Shown in pieces: positions 3,649 through 6,717 of a stretch of 6,717 bases of DNA (position 1 is the first letter of the stretch; each line of letters opens with the position of its first letter). The DNA lies in the NCBI GenBank assembly GCA_031254955.1, contig JAIRTK010000346.1, positions 1 through 6,717 of the forward strand. Reading direction: 5' to 3'. The position numbers and the translations under genes are program-made. Origin of the DNA: Opitutaceae bacterium. GTDB lineage: Bacteria > Verrucomicrobiota > Verrucomicrobiia > Opitutales > Opitutaceae. The notes under the pieces are model-generated. The model did no database searches and was not told the origin of the DNA. It saw nothing but the letters and a program-made list of their open reading frames with translations.

Positions 3649-6600
3649 TTATCCTTGTTTGCGTTCATGGATGAGGGCGAAGAGGACGGGGGTCACGATC
3701 AGGATGTGGAGCAGGCTGCTGAGCATGCCGCCCACGACGGGCGCGGCCAGCGGGCGCATGATTTCGGCGCCCGTGCGCGTGGCCCAGAAAACGGGCAGCA
3801 GGGACGCGATCGTGGTCGCCACGGTCATCACTTTCGGGCGGAGGCGCAGGCGCGCGCCTTCCTTGATGGCGGCGATGAGTTCGGGGCGGGTGAGCGCGGG
3901 CGAGCCGCCCGTGCCGCCCGCTTTGCCGGCTTTTGCTTTTTGCACTGCTTCCTCTAGGTAGAGGACCATGATGATGCCGGTCTGGATCGCGGTGCCGAAG
4001 AGGGCGATGTAGCCGACCCAGACCGCCACGCTGAAGTTGTAGCCGAGGAACGCCTGGAGGATGACGCCGCCGGTGAGCGCGAAGGGGACGGCGAGGATGA
4101 CGTGCGCGGCTTCGAGGACGCTGCGGAACGTCATCACGAGGAGGAGGAAGATGATCGCGATGACGGTCGGAAACACGATGCGCAGCGTGCGTCCGGCGCG
4201 GAGCTGGTTTTCATACTGGCCGCTGTATTCGACGGTCTGGCCGGGGGCGAGTGTAATTTCTTTTTGGATACGCCGCTTGATTTCCGCGACGAAGCCGCCG
4301 AGGTCGAGGTCGCGCACGTTGGCCTGCACGAAGACGCGGAGGCGTCCGTTTTCGCTGGAGATTTCGTTGGGGCCGAGGACGCGTTTGATGTCGGCGACCT
4401 GGCCGAGCGTGATGTGCGGCCCGGCGGGCGTGGGGATGAGGAGGTGGCGGAGTTGTTCAATGTCGTCGCGGTCGGCGCGTTCGAGGCGGACTTGGATGGG
4501 CCAGCGTTCGCGGCCTTTGATCGTGGTGGCGGCGGTGGAGCCGCCGAGGCCGGTCTCGACGTAGGCAAGGATGTCGGCGGCGCGGAGGCCGTGGCGGCCC
4601 ATCTGGTCGCGGCGGACGGCGATTTCAAGGTAGGGTTTGCCGAGGTCGCGGGACGGGGCGACGCCGGTGGCGCCGGGGGTGGTGTTGATGATGCGTTCGA
4701 TTTCGGCGGCTTTGCGCTGGAGCGCGTGGAGGTCGTCGCCGAAGAGTTTCACGCCCACTTGGGCGCGAATGCCGGTGCTGGTCATCAGGATGCGGTTTTC
4801 GATGGGTTGGAGAAAACCGGGGACGTAGCCGGGGACTTGGGTGAGGAGGTCGGAGAGTTCGGCGACGATTTGCTGCTTGGTGACGCCGGGGCGCCACTGG
4901 CTCCGGGGCTTGAGGGTGATGGTGGTCTCGATCATCTCGACGGGCGCGGGGTCGGTGGCGGTGGCGGAGCGGCCGAGTTTGCCCGCCGCGATGAGGACTT
5001 CGGGGTGCCGGCTGATGACTTTGTCCTGCCAGGCCATGATGCGTTTGACTTCGGTGAGCGAGGTGGCCGGGAGGAGGACGGGCATGAAGAGCAGGCTGCC
5101 TTCCTCGAGGGTGGGCATGAATTCGGAGCCGAAGCCGGCGGCGGCGCGCGCGGCGCGATGGTGGCCGGCGGCGTCGAGGCGCTCGACGAGCGCGCGCGGG
5201 AGGCCGAGGGCGAGGACGGAGGAAAACACGAGGAGGGCGGCGGCGGCGGAGAGCACGGTCTTGCGGTGGATGAGCGCCCAGTCGAGCACGGGGTCGTAGA
5301 GGCGCAGCAGGAGGCGCATGAGGTGGTTTTTGTTTTCGGGGCGGAAGGGGCCGCGCACGAGCAGGGTGCAGAAAACGGGGACGGCGGTGATGGCGAGGAG
5401 CACGGCGCCGATGAGGGCGAAGGTCTTGGTGTAGGCGAGCGGGTGGAAGAGTTTGCCTTCCTGGCCGGTGAGGAGAAACACGGGCACGAAGGCGAGGATG
5501 ATGATGGCCATCGAGAAGAACATGGGGCGTCCGACTTGCGTGCTGGCGCGGAGGGTGAGCTGGAAGATTTCGCCGGCGGAAAGGCCGGGCGCGGGGCCGC
5601 CGGGCGGCGCGGTCTTTTGTTTTTCCTCCAGCGCGCGCTCGCAGTGGCGGATGACGTTTTCGGTCATCACGATGCCGGCGTCCACGAGCACGCCGATGGA
5701 GATGACGATGCCGGTCAGCGACATGATGTGCGAGGGGATGCCAAACTCCTTCATCAGGATGAAGGAAATGAGGATGGAGGCGGGCAGCGGAAGCGTGACG
5801 ATGAGGATGCTGCGGAAGTGGAAGAGGAAGAGAATGTGCGCGAGGGTGACGAGGATGATTTCCTCGACGAGGGCGTGCTTGAGGGTGTTGATGGCGCGTT
5901 CGATGAGGCCGCCGCGGTCGTAGAAAGGCTCGATGGTGACGCCGGCGGGGAGGGAGGGCGAGATGTCGGCGATGCGGGTCTTGATGTCGCGGATGACTTG
6001 GTGGGCGTTTTCGCCGTAGCGCATGACGACGATGCCGCCGACGACTTCGCGCCCGTCGATGTCGAGCGTGCCGCGGCGGAAGTCGCCGCCGATTTCGACG
6101 CGGGCGATGTCGCGCAGATAAAGCGGCGTGCCGGCGCGGGCGGCGAGCGGGACGGCCTCGATGTCGGCGGCGCTGGTGACGAGGCCGACGCCGCGCACGA
6201 CAAACTCGGCGCCGTGCTCCTCGATGGTCTTGCCGCCGACGTTGAGGCTGGAGGCGGCGAGGGCGTCCATGATTTCGCCGAGGGTGATGTTGTATTGGCG
6301 GAGTTTGAGCGAGGAGACTTCGACTTGGTATTGGCGCACGAAGCCGCCGATGCTGCCGATCTCGGAGACGCCGGGGACGGAGGCGAGCTGGTAGCGGATG
6401 AAGGTGTCCTGCAACGTGCGGAGGGAGCCGAGGTCGTGCGCGGCGGCGGGTGGGGCGGCGGCGGTGGTTTGGGGGGCGTTGGTGGCGGTGGTTTTGGGGG
6501 TGGTTTTCAGGTAGTATTGGTAAACCCAGCCGAGGCCGGTGGCGTCGGGGCCGAGGCGGGCGGAGACGTTTTCGGGGAGAATGTCGCCGAGCGAGTTCAG

Positions 6601-6717
6601 GCGTTCGAGGACGCGCGTGCGGGCGAAGTAGTTTTCGACCTCGTCGTTGAAGATGACGGTGAGAAACGAAAACCCGAACATCGAGGTGGCGCGCACGGTG
6701 CGCACGCCGGCAAGGCC
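3649..6717 (-). CDS. cusA: CusA-like heavy-metal (Cu/Ag) RND efflux pump, N-terminus cut off
   Basis: Inner-membrane proton-driven pump of the heavy-metal RND family, exporting through a membrane-fusion protein and an outer-membrane channel. The frame stays open through the right edge (GLAGVRTVRATSMFGF); against CusA recalled from memory, about 74 residues including TM1 are missing. Residues here are counted from the GTG at 6705. LGPDATGLGW (51-60) is a CusA-type periplasmic motif. TM2-6 lie at about 280-450, with Asp342 in VLVDAGIVMTEN as the TM4 proton residue; TM7 is near 483-502. The second periplasmic half is 525-835, and TM8-12 span about 840-1012. Met541, Met591 and Met641 align with CusA Met573, Met623 and Met672, the Cu(I)/Ag(I) site. 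Odd points: a Thr/Ala/Pro insert at 67-89, an insert at 508-524, and Gln908 where CusA has Glu939 (Lys958 is kept). Partner genes are expected beyond the window. CzcA-type Zn/Co export is less likely. Confidence 0.9.
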   Translation of the reverse strand, partial: GLAGVRTVRATSMFGFSFLTVIFNDEVENYFARTRVLERLNSLGDILPENVSARLGPDATGLGWVYQYYLKTTPKTTATNAPQTTAAAPPAAAHDLGSLRTLQDTFIRYQLASVPGVSEIGSIGGFVRQYQVEVSSLKLRQYNITLGEIMDALAASSLNVGGKTIEEHGAEFVVRGVGLVTSAADIEAVPLAARAGTPLYLRDIARVEIGGDFRRGTLDIDGREVVGGIVVMRYGENAHQVIRDIKTRIADISPSLPAGVTIEPFYDRGGLIERAINTLKHALVEEIILVTLAHILFLFHFRSILIVTLPLPASILISFILMKEFGIPSHIMSLTGIVISIGVLVDAGIVMTENVIRHCERALEEKQKTAPPGGPAPGLSAGEIFQLTLRASTQVGRPMFFSMAIIILAFVPVFLLTGQEGKLFHPLAYTKTFALIGAVLLAITAVPVFCTLLVRGPFRPENKNHLMRLLLRLYDPVLDWALIHRKTVLSAAAALLVFSSVLALGLPRALVERLDAAGHHRAARAAAGFGSEFMPTLEEGSLLFMPVLLPATSLTEVKRIMAWQDKVISRHPEVLIAAGKLGRSATATDPAPVEMIETTITLKPRSQWRPGVTKQQIVAELSDLLTQVPGYVPGFLQPIENRILMTSTGIRAQVGVKLFGDDLHALQRKAAEIERIINTTPGATGVAPSRDLGKPYLEIAVRRDQMGRHGLRAADILAYVETGLGGSTAATTIKGRERWPIQVRLERADRDDIEQLRHLLIPTPAGPHITLGQVADIKRVLGPNEISSENGRLRVFVQANVRDLDLGGFVAEIKRRIQKEITLAPGQTVEYSGQYENQLRAGRTLRIVFPTVIAIIFLLLVMTFRSVLEAAHVILAVPFALTGGVILQAFLGYNFSVAVWVGYIALFGTAIQTGIIMVLYLEEAVQKAKAGKAGGTGGSPALTRPELIAAIKEGARLRLRPKVMTVATTIASLLPVFWATRTGAEIMRPLAAPVVGGMLSSLLHILIVTPVLFALIHERKQG

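Noticed and set aside
3483..3668. 61-residue minus-strand frame overlapping the end of the pump gene
   Set aside because: It starts inside the last codons of the pump in another frame and its second half is translation of the tandem repeats; no motif or ribosome site supports it.
4134..4628. 164-residue minus-strand frame inside the pump gene
   Set aside because: Ser/Ala/Pro/Arg low-complexity out-of-frame translation of a conserved gene.

Overview
This is a G+C-rich bacterial window in which every supported gene reads on the minus strand. From high to low coordinates they are: a CusA-like heavy-metal RND efflux pump whose N-terminus lies beyond the right edge (3649-6717), a complete D-aminoacyl-tRNA deacylase gene dtd (2991-3443), a complete type II secretion secretin gene gspD (364-2532), and the N-terminus of what is probably the secretion ATPase gspE (1-298, running off the left edge). 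The organism has an outer membrane, since it encodes a secretin with a signal peptide and a tripartite-pump-type RND protein. Strong codon GC bias, absence of Shine-Dalgarno sequences before all three visible starts, and short tandem repeats between genes would fit a Verrucomicrobiota (Opitutales-like) or related PVC bacterium. That placement is inference only; no marker gene is present.

The genes form at least two functional units. gspD and gspE are 65 bp apart and probably form the front of a type II secretion operon continuing left. The CusA-like pump would normally sit with a membrane-fusion protein and an outer-membrane channel, expected beyond the right edge. dtd is a stand-alone translation quality-control gene between them, isolated by 205 bp upstream and 458 bp downstream.

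The two larger intergenic regions hold the least ordinary sequence. The 458-bp gap between dtd and gspD contains a G-run block, a 119-nt stretch with a single A, a degenerate 26-28-bp repeat, and a hexanucleotide array (GAGAAA/GAGAAC) whose complement occurs about 130 nt away, giving a 26-bp, 25-matched inverted repeat. The 205-bp gap upstream of dtd contains four 10-bp repeats followed by four 11-bp repeats arranged as two 22-bp units. The pump keeps the three-methionine Cu(I)/Ag(I) site, but by comparison with E. coli CusA recalled from memory it has changed several methionine pairs of the relay and replaced a proton-relay glutamate with glutamine. I see no RNA genes, CRISPR arrays, insertion sequences or phage genes, and no clearly new multi-gene system.
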